In this document: positions 34,082-34,082 of the stretch, piece by piece
Position numbering within the stretch: the first letter of the stretch is position 1
Layout of the letters: each line of letters starts with the position of its first letter
Origin: Candidatus Blackburnbacteria bacterium RIFCSPHIGHO2_01_FULL_43_15b
GTDB lineage: Bacteria > Patescibacteriota > Microgenomatia > UBA8517 > UBA10165
Length of the DNA: 34,082 bases
Direction of reading: 5' to 3'
NCBI GenBank assembly: GCA_001816385.1
Contig: MHBW01000017.1
Location: 1 to 34,082 of the forward strand
Notes under the pieces: model-generated
The model's input: the letters and a program-made list of their open reading frames with translations, nothing else
What the model was told of the DNA's origin: nothing
The model's database searches: none
Program-made: the position numbers and the translations under genes

Positions 34082-34082
34082 C

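Overview
The window looks like chromosome from a Patescibacteria (Candidate Phyla Radiation) bacterium, most likely of the Microgenomates type. The basis is gene content: compact single-gene housekeeping functions mixed with small domain-of-unknown-function proteins common in that group (DUF5679-, DUF4446-, DUF3048-, DUF378-, DUF2007- and DUF4258-like), a short archaeal-type aspartyl-tRNA synthetase, SecD and SecF as separate genes, and very short intergenic gaps. The standard code is used, with TAA, TAG and TGA all ending plausible genes. The phylum is an inference from gene content, not a database result.

Layout. 98-2656: comM-like AAA+ gene, a membrane protein and dtd. 2609-4334, minus strand: a two-helix membrane protein, an endonuclease III without its iron-sulfur cluster, a 46-residue zinc-ribbon protein and a small anchored protein. 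4368-10212, plus strand: GT-B-like protein, DUF4446, DUF3048, a winged-helix regulator and secD-secF. 10213-10666 holds palindromic dispersed repeats and at best one small ORF. 10667-13733: divergent cca and recJ. 13779-16359: archaeal-type aspS, a PBP5-like carboxypeptidase and two tiny membrane proteins. 16372-20188: an anchored protein (minus), then gltX and two further genes, the last with a duplicated translation start. 20177-25354: an accessory stretch, mostly minus strand, with small conserved genes, a frameshifted glycosyltransferase, a truncated EEP-family gene, CapA and a reading frame split by one in-frame TAG.

25404-29021 is the unusual part: two adjacent cassettes in opposite orientation, each bounded by its own perfect long inverted repeat (92 bp and 105 bp). 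One carries a membrane-anchored protein of unknown function, the other a large serine recombinase. Inside the repeats both have the same upstream and downstream sequence modules relative to the gene, so they share one architecture despite different ends and cargo. The outer edge of the recombinase cassette is the CCA end of a tRNA-Gln(CUG) gene, and the recombinase reading frame runs through the repeat into the antisense strand of the tRNA.

29168-34082: an LPXTG-type surface protein (minus), an L,D-transpeptidase, lon, an unrecognised gene and the 3' end of another gene on the minus strand.

A recurring regulatory theme is a -10-like hexamer only 6-12 nt before the start codon with no Shine-Dalgarno sequence (aspS, gltX, cca, CapA, DUF2007, GT2, L,D-transpeptidase and others), which predicts leaderless or nearly leaderless mRNAs. 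The clear exceptions with good Shine-Dalgarno sequences are the DUF378 gene, which appears to start at ATT, and the gene at 19814.
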